Shown here in pieces: positions 50,131 to 58,628 of a stretch of DNA of 64,000 nt; within the stretch, counting starts at the first letter, position 1; every line of letters starts with the position of its first letter. Origin of the DNA: JBBRYW01 sp038253945 (GTDB taxonomy: Bacteria; Actinomycetota; Thermoleophilia; Gaiellales; Gaiellaceae); contig JBBSGR010000002.1 in assembly GCA_038253945.1 (NCBI GenBank), positions 248,001 through 312,000 on the forward strand, in the 5' to 3' direction. Below the pieces are notes generated by a model, which saw nothing but the letters and a program-made list of their open reading frames with translations, had not been told where the DNA came from and made no database searches. Both the position numbers and the translations under genes were made by a program.

Positions 50131-51109
50131 AGGCGAAGACGTGATCCTCGGCATCGAGACGTCCTGCGACGAGACGGCCGCGGCTCTCGTGACCGGTGAC
50201 GGGCGCATCCTGTCCAACGTCGTCTCGTCCCAGGCCAAGCTTCACGCGCGTTACGGCGGGGTCGTCCCGGAGATCGCGTCTCGACGTCACCTGGAGCTGG
50301 TGCTGCCCGTCGTGCGAGAAGCGCTCGCTGACGCCGGCGCATCGCTCGGGAACGTGGACGCGATCGCGGTCACCAGGGGCCCGGGGCTCGTGGGTGCGCT
50401 GCTGGTCGGGCTCGCGGCCGCCAAGGCGCTGGCGTGGGCGCGCGGCTTGCCGCTGATTCCCGTCGACCACCTGCACGGCCACGTCGCTTCTCTCTTCCTC
50501 GAGCCCGAGCCCCTCGAACCTCCGTTTCTCTGCCTCCTCGCAAGCGGCGGTCACACGATGCTGGTGGACGTCGGAGACCGGTCCGGCTTCGACGTGCTCG
50601 GAACGACGATCGACGACGCCGCCGGGGAAGCCTTCGACAAGGGCGCGAGGCTCCTCGGGCTCCCGTACCCCGGAGGGGCGGCGCTCGACCGCCTCGCGCA
50701 GAAGGGGGATCCACAGGCATTCTCGTTTCCCGTCGCACGTGTGCCGGGGCTCGATTTCTCGTTCTCGGGCGTGAAGACCGCGTTGCTGTACGCGGTTCGC
50801 AAGCTCTCGTCCAAAGAGGTCGCCGAGCGGCGCGCGGACCTCGCAGCGAGTTACCAGCGCGCCGTGGTGCGCGCGCTCGTCGAGCGGACCCTGGCGGCGG
50901 CCGAGCAGTATGGATTCGACCGGCTGGCGGTCGCCGGCGGGGTCGCGGCAAACTCCGAGCTGCGGGCGTCACTCGGCACCGCCGTCGCCGCGCCGCTCTC
51001 CCTCTGCACGGACAATGCCGCGATGGTGGCGTCGGCCGGCCGCTACCGCGAGGCGATGTCCCATCCCAGCTACCTTGCGCTCGATGCCTACGCTTCGGGA
51101 GCTGCCTGA
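50111..51109 (+). CDS. tsaD: tRNA t6A37 threonylcarbamoyltransferase TsaD
   Basis: A 332-residue ASKHA enzyme that transfers threonylcarbamoyl to A37 of ANN-decoding tRNAs. ILGIETSCDETAAALV, the metal-binding VPEIASRRHLELVLP, VTRGPGLVGALLVGLAAAK, PVDHLHGHVASLFLE, GGHTMLVDV and the C-terminal AGGVAANSELRA are all intact. Start GTG 50111. The 3' end overlaps the subtilase start by 26 bp. Confidence 0.95.
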   Translation: MNTGTGRGEDVILGIETSCDETAAALVTGDGRILSNVVSSQAKLHARYGGVVPEIASRRHLELVLPVVREALADAGASLGNVDAIAVTRGPGLVGALLVGLAAAKALAWARGLPLIPVDHLHGHVASLFLEPEPLEPPFLCLLASGGHTMLVDVGDRSGFDVLGTTIDDAAGEAFDKGARLLGLPYPGGAALDRLAQKGDPQAFSFPVARVPGLDFSFSGVKTALLYAVRKLSSKEVAERRADLAASYQRAVVRALVERTLAAAEQYGFDRLAVAGGVAANSELRASLGTAVAAPLSLCTDNAAMVASAGRYREAMSHPSYLALDAYASGAA

Positions 51110-53627
51110 GCCCTGCCAGATCGGGCCGCTCGCCGTCGTCGCGCTTGCGGCGACGATTCTGCTCGTGGCCACCGGCGGTGAATCGGCTGGAGCGCCGCGG
51201 CGCACCGAGCGCGCGCCGACGTGGCGCGGGCTCGTGGGCGGCCGTCTGGCCCAGGTGCCGGTCGGACAGCGGCAGATCGTTTTGCTCAGGGAACCGTCGC
51301 TGGCCGATCGCGTCGCTCGGTCGGGTGGGCGCGCGAGCGAGGTGGACGAGCGGCGCTGGAACGAGGAAGCGCTCGCGAAGCAGAAGGCGCTCCTCTCGCG
51401 GCTCTCGCTCCAGGAGGGGCTGACGATCCAGCCGGAGTTCACGTACACGCGTGTCGTGAACGGATTCTCCGCCGCCCTCGACCCACGCGCGGTGGCCGCG
51501 CTCGAGCGTTCCCCCGAGGTCGACGGAATCTATCCGGTGCGAGTGGGGTATCCCGCGACCGTGCCTCGCGCAAGGGGTCGCCTGCCCGGTGCGGACGGCG
51601 CCCGACTCGCCACTCCGCCTGGCTTCAACGGTCGCGGGATCACGATCGCGCTGCTGGACACCGGCGTCGATCGCACGCACCGTTACCTCGCGGGCAGGGT
51701 GCGTTCCGGCTTCGACGTGGTGGGGGGAGACGAGACCGCGGCGGCGGACGCAAGCCCGCAGGATCCGTCGCGGCTGGAGCGCCATGGAACCGAGCTGGCC
51801 GGCCTGCTCGTGGGCCGCGGTGATTCCAGCCGGCCGGCGGGTGCCGCGCCGGGTGCGTCCGTGCTGCCGATTCGGGTCGCGGGCTGGCAGGACGACGGTC
51901 ACGCGGGCTGGGCGGTCTACGGCCGGACCGACCAGGTGATCGCCGGGCTCGAGCGCGCCGTCGATCCGAACGGCGACGGGGACGCGCACGACGGCGCGCG
52001 CGTGACTCTCATCGGGATCGTGGAGCCCTGGGCGGCCTTTGCGGACGGCCCGGCCGCGAGAGCGGTGCGAGGCGCGCTCGCTCTCGACGACCTGGTCGTG
52101 ACGCCCGCGGGGAACCTCGGTCCGGCGGGTCCCGCTTTCGGCAGCATCACGGGCCCGGGCGGTGCGCCGGCCGCGCTCACTGTCGGCGCGGCAGACGTCC
52201 GACGACAAACGCCTGACGTTCGCGTCGTGATGCGAGCGGGGCTCCAGGTGCGCTTCGACGGCGATCTGCCACTCGCTGGGTCGATCGTGCCGCGCGGCGT
52301 GCTCACCCTGAGCGTCGGCCTGCCGCGCAACCATCCCTCGACCGGGCAGATAGACGAGTCGCCGCCGCCACCACTGGCCGATTTCTTCACGCCTGACGGG
52401 CGCAGCCTGGTTGCCGGCAAGGCGGCCCTCGTGAATGCAGGCAGCGATCCTCAGGCGGCCGTCGAGAACGCGGCGCGCGCGGGCGCCTTTGCCATTCTGC
52501 TGTATGGAGAGAGGTTCCCGGCCGGTGCTCTCGGCCTCGACGAGGACGTCACGTCACCTGTGATCGGTGTGCCCTCGGCCTCCGCCCGCGAGCTCGCAGG
52601 GGCGCTCAGGACGGGGGAGAGCGTGGCCGTGTCGATCGGAGCTCCCGGCTCTCGGGTCAACTCTGCCGAGGGCAGCATCTCCGGCTTCTCCTCGCGCGGC
52701 CTCGCCTATGACGGCGGCCTGAAGCCCGATCTCGCCGCCCCGGGCGTGGCGCTTACGACCTCGGAGCCGGGGGTGAACGACGACGGCACACCCCGCTTTG
52801 GCGTGGTGAACGGCTCGAGCGTCGCGGCCGCCGCGGTCGCCGGAGCGGCGGCGGTTCTCGCCCAAGCGCGCCGGGGCGTCGACGCGCCGGGTCTGAAAGC
52901 CTTGCTCGTCGGGTCTGCTCGGCCTCTTCCCGCCGAGCCTGTAACCGCTCAGGGTGCCGGTCTCGTCGACGTTGGGGCGGCAGCGGCCTCAGAGCTCGCC
53001 GCCGAGCCCGTCTCGCTCTCGTTCGCGTCCGCTTCGCAGAGGCGGGTCTTCCACCTGCGCAATCTCTCGATGCGGGCTCTCCGGGTGACGCTCGTCGTCG
53101 CAGTGAAGGGCCCGGGTGGTCAGCCGCTCTCGATCTCTCCCGCCCGGATCAAGCTCCCGAAGGGCGGCGAGGCGGCCGTGACGGTCTCGGCCCGAACCGG
53201 CTTCCCGCGGCAAGGGGTGATCCGCGTCGCACCCCTCGGTGGCGAGCAGATTCGCGTGCCCTGGGCAATCGCGCGGCCCCCGCGCACGCGAAACCTGCTT
53301 CGGGACGTCAGGCTGAGGCGGGTGACGGCTTCTTCAGCCGTTCTCACGGTCACTGCCGGCGACGTGGTCGGGGCCCAGGTACAAGCTTTCTCGCGCCTCG
53401 AGCTGCATCTCTGGAACAGGGAGGGCAGAGACCTCGGCCTCCTGGCCAGGCTTCGAGACGGCTTGCCCGGGTCATATCTGTTCCAGTTGACCGGACGCGG
53501 CCCGGCCGGGCAGGTGCTCTCTCGCGGCCGCTACCGGATCCGCGTCGCTGCGTTCCCGACTGACGGGGGGCCGCCCGGCCGACGTGCCGTCGACTTCGTC
53601 GTCGGGCGCCGGTCGCCACGGCCATAG
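51084..53627 (+). CDS. Secreted S8 subtilisin-like protease
   Basis: An 847-residue protease from ATG 51084. Membrane/signal segment 14-31 (GPLAVVALAATILLVATGG), an inhibitor-like propeptide (about 60-165), then the catalytic Asp192 (IALLDTGVDRTH), His234 (RHGTELAGLL), oxyanion Asn344 (TPAGNLGPAG) and Ser579 (VNGSSVAAAAVAGA). A PA-type insert (about 430-515: AGKAALVNAGSDPQAAVENA) lies between Asn and Ser. C-terminal Fn3-like beta domains follow. The Gly-Ser-Ser-Val-Ala-Ala serine motif deviates from GTSMAAP, but the triad is complete. It overlaps tsaD, so it shares that transcript. Confidence 0.9.
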   Translation: MPTLRELPEPCQIGPLAVVALAATILLVATGGESAGAPRRTERAPTWRGLVGGRLAQVPVGQRQIVLLREPSLADRVARSGGRASEVDERRWNEEALAKQKALLSRLSLQEGLTIQPEFTYTRVVNGFSAALDPRAVAALERSPEVDGIYPVRVGYPATVPRARGRLPGADGARLATPPGFNGRGITIALLDTGVDRTHRYLAGRVRSGFDVVGGDETAAADASPQDPSRLERHGTELAGLLVGRGDSSRPAGAAPGASVLPIRVAGWQDDGHAGWAVYGRTDQVIAGLERAVDPNGDGDAHDGARVTLIGIVEPWAAFADGPAARAVRGALALDDLVVTPAGNLGPAGPAFGSITGPGGAPAALTVGAADVRRQTPDVRVVMRAGLQVRFDGDLPLAGSIVPRGVLTLSVGLPRNHPSTGQIDESPPPPLADFFTPDGRSLVAGKAALVNAGSDPQAAVENAARAGAFAILLYGERFPAGALGLDEDVTSPVIGVPSASARELAGALRTGESVAVSIGAPGSRVNSAEGSISGFSSRGLAYDGGLKPDLAAPGVALTTSEPGVNDDGTPRFGVVNGSSVAAAAVAGAAAVLAQARRGVDAPGLKALLVGSARPLPAEPVTAQGAGLVDVGAAAASELAAEPVSLSFASASQRRVFHLRNLSMRALRVTLVVAVKGPGGQPLSISPARIKLPKGGEAAVTVSARTGFPRQGVIRVAPLGGEQIRVPWAIARPPRTRNLLRDVRLRRVTASSAVLTVTAGDVVGAQVQAFSRLELHLWNREGRDLGLLARLRDGLPGSYLFQLTGRGPAGQVLSRGRYRIRVAAFPTDGGPPGRRAVDFVVGRRSPRP

Positions 53628-53735
53628 CTGGTGCGGTGCCGACCTCGGGAACCGTGGGCTGCGCCCCCTTTCCGGCTGCATCGACCCGGTCGAGCGCAAG
53701 GACTGCGATCCACGCTCCCGAGCGCGCCGACGGCG

Positions 53736-53741
53736 TATACT
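53736..53741 (+). promoter_or_regulatory. Candidate -10 (TATACT) for gdhA
   Basis: TATACT, 79 bp upstream of the leader ORF, in the 277-bp gap after the subtilase gene. No good -35 can be seen. The rest of the gap up to 53819 shows no further feature. Confidence 0.35.
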
Positions 53742-53819
53742 CACCGCGCGTTTTCCAGGGAAAAGGAGCCAAAGTAAGCACGCCACGCATCCAGCCCGCC
53801 CTGCGTCCGAGGAGGATCG

Positions 53820-53915
53820 ATGACACGCTACGCGTCCGGGGTCGCCGGAGGGAAGCCTCCGGTCGTCGGTCGCCCGCTCCGCCTGAGCCTCGAGAGGTTG
53901 GTCTATGACAGTTGA
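53820..53915 (+). CDS. 31-residue leader ORF overlapping gdhA
   Basis: ATG 53820 with an excellent RBS (GAGGAGG, 4 bp) begins a 31-residue frame (MTRYASGVAGGKPPVVGRPL, then RLSLERLVYDS) that stops at 53915, 11 bp inside the gdhA coding region. The gdhA ATG itself has only a weak RBS, so translation of the leader could drive gdhA by coupling. The peptide has no recognisable motif. Confidence 0.45.
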   Translation: MTRYASGVAGGKPPVVGRPLRLSLERLVYDS

Positions 53916-55173
53916 AGCACCCTCGCACTTGCGAGAGAACCCCTTCGATGTCGCGCGGCAGCAGCTGCGGAAGGTGGGCGCCGCCTTCGATATCGACTCG
54001 AACCTGCTCGACGTCCTCGGCCAGTGCAAGAAGGCGGTCTCCGTCTCGATCCCGACGCGCATGGACGACGGGTCGGTGACCGTTTTCGAGGGCCATCGCG
54101 TCACGCACAACATTGCGCGCGGCCCGTCGAAGGGCGGTATTCGCTACCACGCGGACGTGACGCTCGACGAGGTAAAGGCGCTCGCGATGTGGATGACTTG
54201 GAAATGCGCGCTGATGGGAATCCCGTTCGGCGGTGCCAAGGGAGGCGTCGTCTGCAACCCCAAGCGACTGTCTCGCCCCGAACTCGAACGCATGACGCGT
54301 CGCTTCACGAGCGAGATCATCAACGAGATTGGGCCCGAGCGCGACATCCCGGCTCCGGACGTCGGAACCGACGCGAACGTCATGGCCTGGATCTTCGACA
54401 CCTACTCGATGAACAAGGGTCACTCCGTCCTCGGCGTCGTCACGGGGAAGCCTCTCACGATCGGCGGCTCACTCGGCAGGGAGGAGGCGACGGCCCGAGG
54501 CGGCCTGTACTGCCTTCAGCAGGCACTTCGCATGCAACACCGTCGCTTCGACGAGTTGACCGTTGCGGTGCAGGGCTTCGGCAACGTGGGCAGCTACCTG
54601 GCGAGATTCCTGGCCGAGAGCGGTGCAACGGTGGTCGCGGTGTCCGACTCGACCGCCGCGCTGCACAACCCGAAGGGAATCGACGTCCAGGCGGCCCTCG
54701 TCCACAAGCGGCAGACGGGGTCGCTGGAGGGGCTGCGGGGCGCGGAAGCAATCTCGCACGAGGAACTTGTTCTGCTCGACTGCGACGTGCTTGCGCCGTG
54801 CGCGCTGGAACAGGTCGTCACCAGCGAGAACGCGGATCGCGTGCGGGCCAAGATCGTCGTCGAGGGTGCGAACGGCCCGCTGACGCCGGATGCGGACGAG
54901 ATCCTCGAGGAACGCGGCGTCTTGATCCTCCCAGACGTCCTGGCCAACGCCGGCGGCGTCGTCGTGTCGTACTTCGAATGGGTGCAGGGCCTGCAGGAGT
55001 ACTTCTGGAAGGAGGACGAGGTGAACGCGAAGCTGAACGACATCGTGACGCGGGCGTTCCACGAAACCGTTCAGCTGTCCGAGCGGCGAAGCGTGAGCAT
55101 GCGGCTCGCCGCCTACGGCCTGGCTGTCCAACGTGTGGGGGAGGCCACGACCACGCGTGGCCTGTATCCATGA
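53905..55173 (+). CDS. gdhA: Glutamate dehydrogenase
   Basis: A 422-residue hexameric-type enzyme interconverting glutamate and 2-oxoglutarate. GPSKGGIRYHADVTLDEVKA, the catalytic Lys112 in PFGGAKGGV, Asp152 in IPAPDVGTD, and the Rossmann domain VAVQGFGNVGSYLARFLAE are present. The short GAKGG type with no N-terminal extension resembles NAD-dependent catabolic enzymes of the archaeal/Bacillus kind; coenzyme choice cannot be fixed. A glutaredoxin-like gene follows. Confidence 0.93.
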   Translation: MTVEAPSHLRENPFDVARQQLRKVGAAFDIDSNLLDVLGQCKKAVSVSIPTRMDDGSVTVFEGHRVTHNIARGPSKGGIRYHADVTLDEVKALAMWMTWKCALMGIPFGGAKGGVVCNPKRLSRPELERMTRRFTSEIINEIGPERDIPAPDVGTDANVMAWIFDTYSMNKGHSVLGVVTGKPLTIGGSLGREEATARGGLYCLQQALRMQHRRFDELTVAVQGFGNVGSYLARFLAESGATVVAVSDSTAALHNPKGIDVQAALVHKRQTGSLEGLRGAEAISHEELVLLDCDVLAPCALEQVVTSENADRVRAKIVVEGANGPLTPDADEILEERGVLILPDVLANAGGVVVSYFEWVQGLQEYFWKEDEVNAKLNDIVTRAFHETVQLSERRSVSMRLAAYGLAVQRVGEATTTRGLYP

Positions 55174-55222
55174 CCTGCTCACGGGATCAACAGGCGTAGA
55201 CCGCCGCGCAGCACGCTCAGAC

Positions 55223-55471
55223 GTGCGGAACGTCGTCATCTACCATGCTCACGACTGTCACCTGTGCGAGCGGGCGCTCTCAGCTGTCCGCTCGCTTCGC
55301 AGCGAGCTCGAGTTCTCTCTCTCCGAGGTCGACATCACGGGGGACGAGGAGCTCGAGCGACGGTACCGCGAGCTGATTCCGGTCGTCGAGATCGACGGGG
55401 CCCAGGCGTTCACGTACTACGTGCACCCCGAGGCATTCCGGCGCCGCCTGCATGCACAAACTGGCAGGTAA
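55223..55471 (+). CDS. Glutaredoxin-like (DUF836) protein
   Basis: An 82-residue thioredoxin-fold protein from GTG 55223 (RNVVIYHAHDCHLCERALSA). Redox pair Cys12-His-Leu-Cys15. IPVVEIDG supplies the cis-proline loop. In many actinobacteria this family directly precedes rex, as here, which suggests a link to redox control. Substrate unknown. Confidence 0.85.
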   Translation: MRNVVIYHAHDCHLCERALSAVRSLRSELEFSLSEVDITGDEELERRYRELIPVVEIDGAQAFTYYVHPEAFRRRLHAQTGR

Positions 55472-55479
55472 GCGGCGAC

Positions 55480-55540
55480 TTTGTAACAACCTCTCCCGTC
55501 ATGCCATGCCGACTGGCAGAATCTATGTAGGTGTTACAAA
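55480..55540. promoter_or_regulatory. Widely spaced inverted repeat upstream of rex
   Basis: TTTGTAACA at 55480-55488 and its exact complement TGTTACAAA at 55532-55540 flank the promoter region, 43 bp apart; the right half covers the first rex codons. Half-sites resemble Rex-type TTGTGAA/TTCACAA motifs only loosely. A looped autorepression site is possible. Confidence 0.45.
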
Positions 55541-56181
55541 CATCAGACCAGGGAGCGGGTGTCGCAGATCGACTTACGGTCGGGGTGGCGGCGCGTCTCA
55601 GCCGCTACCTCCAGGTGCTGACTCAGGCACGAAAGATGGGCAAGGAGCGGATCTCCTCGCAGGAGATCTCGGACTACACGAACATCAACGCGACCCAGAT
55701 TCGGCGAGACCTCTCCGGCTTCGGCAAGTTCGGGAAGCGGGGAGTCGGTTACAACATCGAGAGCCTGCTCGGCGAGATCCGACGGATTCTGCGGACGCAG
55801 GGCCAACACAACATCGCCCTCGTCGGTGCGGGACGCCTCGGCGAGGCGATCGCCAGCTCGGCGATCTTCGCCGAGCACGGGATCAACATCGCGGCGATCT
55901 TCGATACCGACCCGGAGAAGGTCGGCCGCACCGTCGGCCGCGTGCCCGTTAGCAGCTACGGCACGCTGAGCGACACCGTCCGCGAGAAGAACATCATCGT
56001 GGGAGTCCTCGCGGTTCCGGCCGAAGGCGCGCAGCAAGCCGCAACCGATCTCGTCGACGCCGGCGTGAAGATCCTCTTCAGCTACTCCGAGGCGCTGCTG
56101 GACGTTCCACATGACGTCCAGGTGCATACGTCGAATCCCGCGGTCGAGCTGCTCTACGCGCTCTACTTTCATCTGACCTAG
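55531..56181 (+). CDS. rex: Redox-sensing transcriptional repressor Rex
   Basis: A 216-residue NADH/NAD+-sensing repressor. Winged-helix DNA-binding part: ARLSRYLQVLTQARKMGKER, ISSQEISDYTNINATQIRRD and GFGKFGKRGVGYN; Rossmann part: NIALVGAGRLGEAIASS, AIFDTDPEKVG, ILFSYSEALLDVP and the C-terminal helix PAVELLYALYFHL that swaps between subunits. GTG 55531 is the first possible start; a GTG at 55585 is another. Likely controls respiratory genes elsewhere and perhaps itself. Confidence 0.93.
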   Translation: MLQTSDQGAGVADRLTVGVAARLSRYLQVLTQARKMGKERISSQEISDYTNINATQIRRDLSGFGKFGKRGVGYNIESLLGEIRRILRTQGQHNIALVGAGRLGEAIASSAIFAEHGINIAAIFDTDPEKVGRTVGRVPVSSYGTLSDTVREKNIIVGVLAVPAEGAQQAATDLVDAGVKILFSYSEALLDVPHDVQVHTSNPAVELLYALYFHLT

Positions 56182-56202
56182 GCCCCCGCGATAGGGCGGG
56201 CC

Positions 56203-56235
56203 GGAGGGGGCGTTCCGAGGACGAACCCCCCCTCC
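56203..56235 (+). terminator. Hairpin after rex
   Basis: GGAGGGGG-CGTTC...CGAAC-CCCCCCTCC folds into a strong stem 21 bp after the rex stop. No T-run follows. The remaining 144 bp to the sigma-factor end (minus strand) show no gene. Confidence 0.6.
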
Positions 56236-56379
56236 GATTGAACCACGCTCGAAACCAAGGCGACAGACGGGGTTGAGTTCTGTCGCCGGACGAGCACGGA
56301 CCCGCCGTGGCCCTAGTATGCGCTCGTGCGCGGCAAAGGTCAACCGGGAATCGAAACTCCTGACCGGGACGGAGACGGC

Positions 56380-57429
56380 CTAGGCGGCTTCGCCGATCGC
56401 CTCGATCTCGCGGTGCATGGCCAGCCGCGAGAGCGCCCCTTTCTCCAGCTGTCGAACGCGCTCGCGCGTGATGCCGAGCCGACCGCCGATCTCCTGGAGC
56501 GACATGGGATCGCCTCCGGCGAGGCCGTAGCGTAGCGTGAGGATCTCCTGCTCGCGCTCGGGCAAGTCGGCGAGCGCTCGGCGGACGACCTCCTGTCGCA
56601 GGCTCACGTCGAGCTCCTCGACCGGGCCGCGCTCACCCGCCGCGACGAGCTCGCCGAGTGAGCCGTCGCCGTCGTCGCCGAGCGGCCGGTCGAGGCTGGT
56701 GACCGTCCGGGGAGCCTCTCTCACCTCACGAACCTGCTTGAGCGGCAGCTTCGCCGTTTCCGCGACCTCGTCGTCGGTGGGGGGCCGCCCAAGCCTGCCG
56801 ACCAGCTCGCGCTCGGCGCGGGCGATCCGCTGCTCCCGCTCGATGATGTGAACCGGGATCCGGATCGTCCGTGCCTTGTTCGCTACGCCGCGCTGTACGG
56901 CCTGGCGGATCCACCACGTCGCGTACGTCGAGAACTTGTAGCCGCGGCGCCAGTCAAACTTCTCCGCCGCACGGATCAGGCCAATCGTCCCTTCCTGAAT
57001 CAGATCCAACAGGGAGACACCATGGCCCTGATACTTCTTGGCGATCGAGACCACGAGGCGGAGGTTCGAGTTGATCATCCGGTCTTTCGCCCCTTTGCTG
57101 CCGCGCTCGATCTGCTTCGACAGCTTCACCTCCTCACGCGCGCTCAGCAGGGGATAACGAGCCGCTTCGTTCAAGAAGAGCTGGAGCGCGTCCATGGTGG
57201 CGCCTGCGAGCTCGTCGTTAGCGTACGCGCTGAGATCGCGCTCCTGGCCGCAGTCGTCCTTCACGTCGACGCTTCGCCTGTCGAGCTCGGCGTAGAATGC
57301 GTCGACCTCGTCGTCGGCGAGATCGAGCTCGTCCAGGGTCTCGGTGATCTTCGAGAGGTCGAGGTAGCTCTGCTCCTCGCCCTCCTCGACGAGGACCCTG
57401 AGCTCGTCGCGTAAACCGGCCGCCGGCAC
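56380..57429 (-). CDS. RNA polymerase sigma-70 factor (group 1/2)
   Basis: A 349-residue sigma factor. Region 1.2: MDALQLFLNEAARYPLLSAR; region 2: NLRLVVSIAKKYQGHGVSLL, DLIQEGTIGLIRAAEKFDWR and FSTYATWWIRQAVQRGVAN; region 3: RIPVHIIEREQRIARAEREL; region 4: LPEREQEILTLRYGLAGG with the helix-turn-helix SLQEIGGRLGITRERVRQLE. The N-terminal region 1.1 is short (80 acidic residues) and there is no non-conserved insert. Whether it is the housekeeping factor or a stationary-phase paralogue cannot be told from one gene. Confidence 0.92.
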   Translation of the reverse strand: MPAAGLRDELRVLVEEGEEQSYLDLSKITETLDELDLADDEVDAFYAELDRRSVDVKDDCGQERDLSAYANDELAGATMDALQLFLNEAARYPLLSAREEVKLSKQIERGSKGAKDRMINSNLRLVVSIAKKYQGHGVSLLDLIQEGTIGLIRAAEKFDWRRGYKFSTYATWWIRQAVQRGVANKARTIRIPVHIIEREQRIARAERELVGRLGRPPTDDEVAETAKLPLKQVREVREAPRTVTSLDRPLGDDGDGSLGELVAAGERGPVEELDVSLRQEVVRRALADLPEREQEILTLRYGLAGGDPMSLQEIGGRLGITRERVRQLEKGALSRLAMHREIEAIGEAA

Positions 57430-57511
57430 ACAACAATTATGCCCTCTAGTCCGGCTTGTCTAAACGACCAGGGAAATGTTTCCGGCACTGCCTCGCGGGT
57501 AGGCGGGGCTT

Positions 57512-57904
57512 GTGGGACGAGCGCGCAAGTTGTTCCTGGTCGCCGGGATAGGTGCCGGACTGCTCGGCTGGCGGCGGACTCTTCGTCGGCGCGGCGAGCA
57601 CGAAGTGACGTTCGACTGGGACGTTCCCCCGCCTCCGAAGCAGGTGCCAGCTGACAACCAAGCCAACGTGTCCGACCACGCGGTGGCGCCGGAGCCACCC
57701 GGGGGCGGCGTTGCGGTCGACATCCTCGCGACCGAGGAGACGGCCACCGACTCGGGGCGGGGCGAACGCGAGGAGGAGAGTCGCCGCGCCGATGACACCA
57801 AGTTCGGCGAGACGGTCGAACGGGAGAGTCAGGAACGAAGCGAGCTCGCGGAAAGCCTGCGCGAGGATCCGCTCACCGAGCGGCCGGAGGGCAGCGCCGG
57901 CTGA
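57512..57904 (+). CDS. Single-helix membrane protein with acidic tail
   Basis: A 130-residue protein from GTG 57512. N-terminal helix RKLFLVAGIGAGLLGWRRTL anchors a Pro-rich stretch and a long Glu/Arg/Asp-rich, probably disordered tail (EETATDSGRGEREEESRRAD). It diverges from the sigma-factor gene (82 bp between starts) and precedes the two CxC...C proteins in the same direction. No family recognised. Confidence 0.6.
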   Translation: MGRARKLFLVAGIGAGLLGWRRTLRRRGEHEVTFDWDVPPPPKQVPADNQANVSDHAVAPEPPGGGVAVDILATEETATDSGRGEREEESRRADDTKFGETVERESQERSELAESLREDPLTERPEGSAG

Positions 57905-57930
57905 CGACAGCCCAAGAGGAGGCAGAAACC

Positions 57931-58266
57931 ATCGAGAGACGCAGTGCAGGAAACGACGCGATCTTCCGACAGGCCAACGAGAACATTCGGGTGGTTGCCG
58001 AGGGTTATGCCGCAGAGGGGCTCGTGCCGTTCATCTGCGAGTGTCCCGACGTCCGCTGCCGCCAGCTCGCTCGCCTCACACTCGAGGAGTACCGTGCCGT
58101 GCGCGCGAACCCCGGTCATTTTCTCAACCTGCCCGGGCACGAGTCCGCGTCCGGCCGCATCAGCCGCGTCGTCGAGCGAGACGATCGATTCGTCGTCGTC
58201 GAGCGAGCAGTGCCGGTCCCGGAAGCGAGGCAGCGGGAGCCTGCAAGCGATTCCAGAATCACGTAG
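57931..58266 (+). CDS. CxC...C small protein, first of tandem pair, possible ATC start
   Basis: The frame contains no ATG/GTG/TTG before 57991, yet protein-like sequence begins at 57931: IERRSAGNDAIFRQANENIR aligns with the neighbour's MDERERRIGENEALFRQVNE. An AGGAGG lies 8 bp upstream of the ATC at 57931, so I place the start there (111 residues). The core FICECPDVRCRQLARLTLEE holds Cys-x-Cys-x4-Cys and a downstream PGHE, perhaps a zinc site. Alternatives are GTG 57991 or CTG 57901. Function unknown. Confidence 0.6.
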   Translation: MERRSAGNDAIFRQANENIRVVAEGYAAEGLVPFICECPDVRCRQLARLTLEEYRAVRANPGHFLNLPGHESASGRISRVVERDDRFVVVERAVPVPEARQREPASDSRIT

Positions 58267-58278
58267 GTTTGATCGGCT

Positions 58279-58614
58279 ATGGACGAGCGGGAGCGGCGAA
58301 TCGGGGAGAATGAAGCCCTCTTTCGCCAGGTGAACGAGCAGGTGGAGTCGCTCAACGAGACGTTCTCGACCCTGACGGACCGTATGGTGATCGTCTGCGA
58401 GTGCGGCGACGAGAGCTGCCTGGAGCAGATCGAGATCTCGCTCGAGGAGTACGAGGCTCTTCGCTCCGATCCTGCCCTGTTCGCGATCAGGCCCGGGCAC
58501 GAGATCCCCGACGTGGAGGACGTCGTCTCGAGGAACGACCGTTACTGGGTGGTCGCCAAGCATGCGGGGGCTCTGACGATGCTCGCCGAGCGCTTGGATC
58601 CCCGGCGGCCCTGA
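58279..58614 (+). CDS. CxC...C small protein, second of tandem pair
   Basis: A 111-residue protein from ATG 58279, 12 bp after its paralogue. Helical N-terminus (RRIGENEALFRQVNEQVESL), then VIVCECGDESCLEQIEISLE with Cys-x-Cys-x4-Cys, a YEALRSDPALFAIRPGHE segment and VVSRNDRYWVVAKH. The same architecture occurs as small actinobacterial hypotheticals. Cysteine/histidine spacing suggests metal binding. Role unknown; proximity to the sigma gene may be accidental. Confidence 0.75.
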   Translation: MDERERRIGENEALFRQVNEQVESLNETFSTLTDRMVIVCECGDESCLEQIEISLEEYEALRSDPALFAIRPGHEIPDVEDVVSRNDRYWVVAKHAGALTMLAERLDPRRP

Positions 58615-58628
58615 CTCGGCCAGCCGGC

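Noticed and set aside
56182..56379. A TAGTAT element near 56315 as a promoter
   Set aside because: It would fire antisense into the sigma-factor gene with no ORF behind it and no -35.
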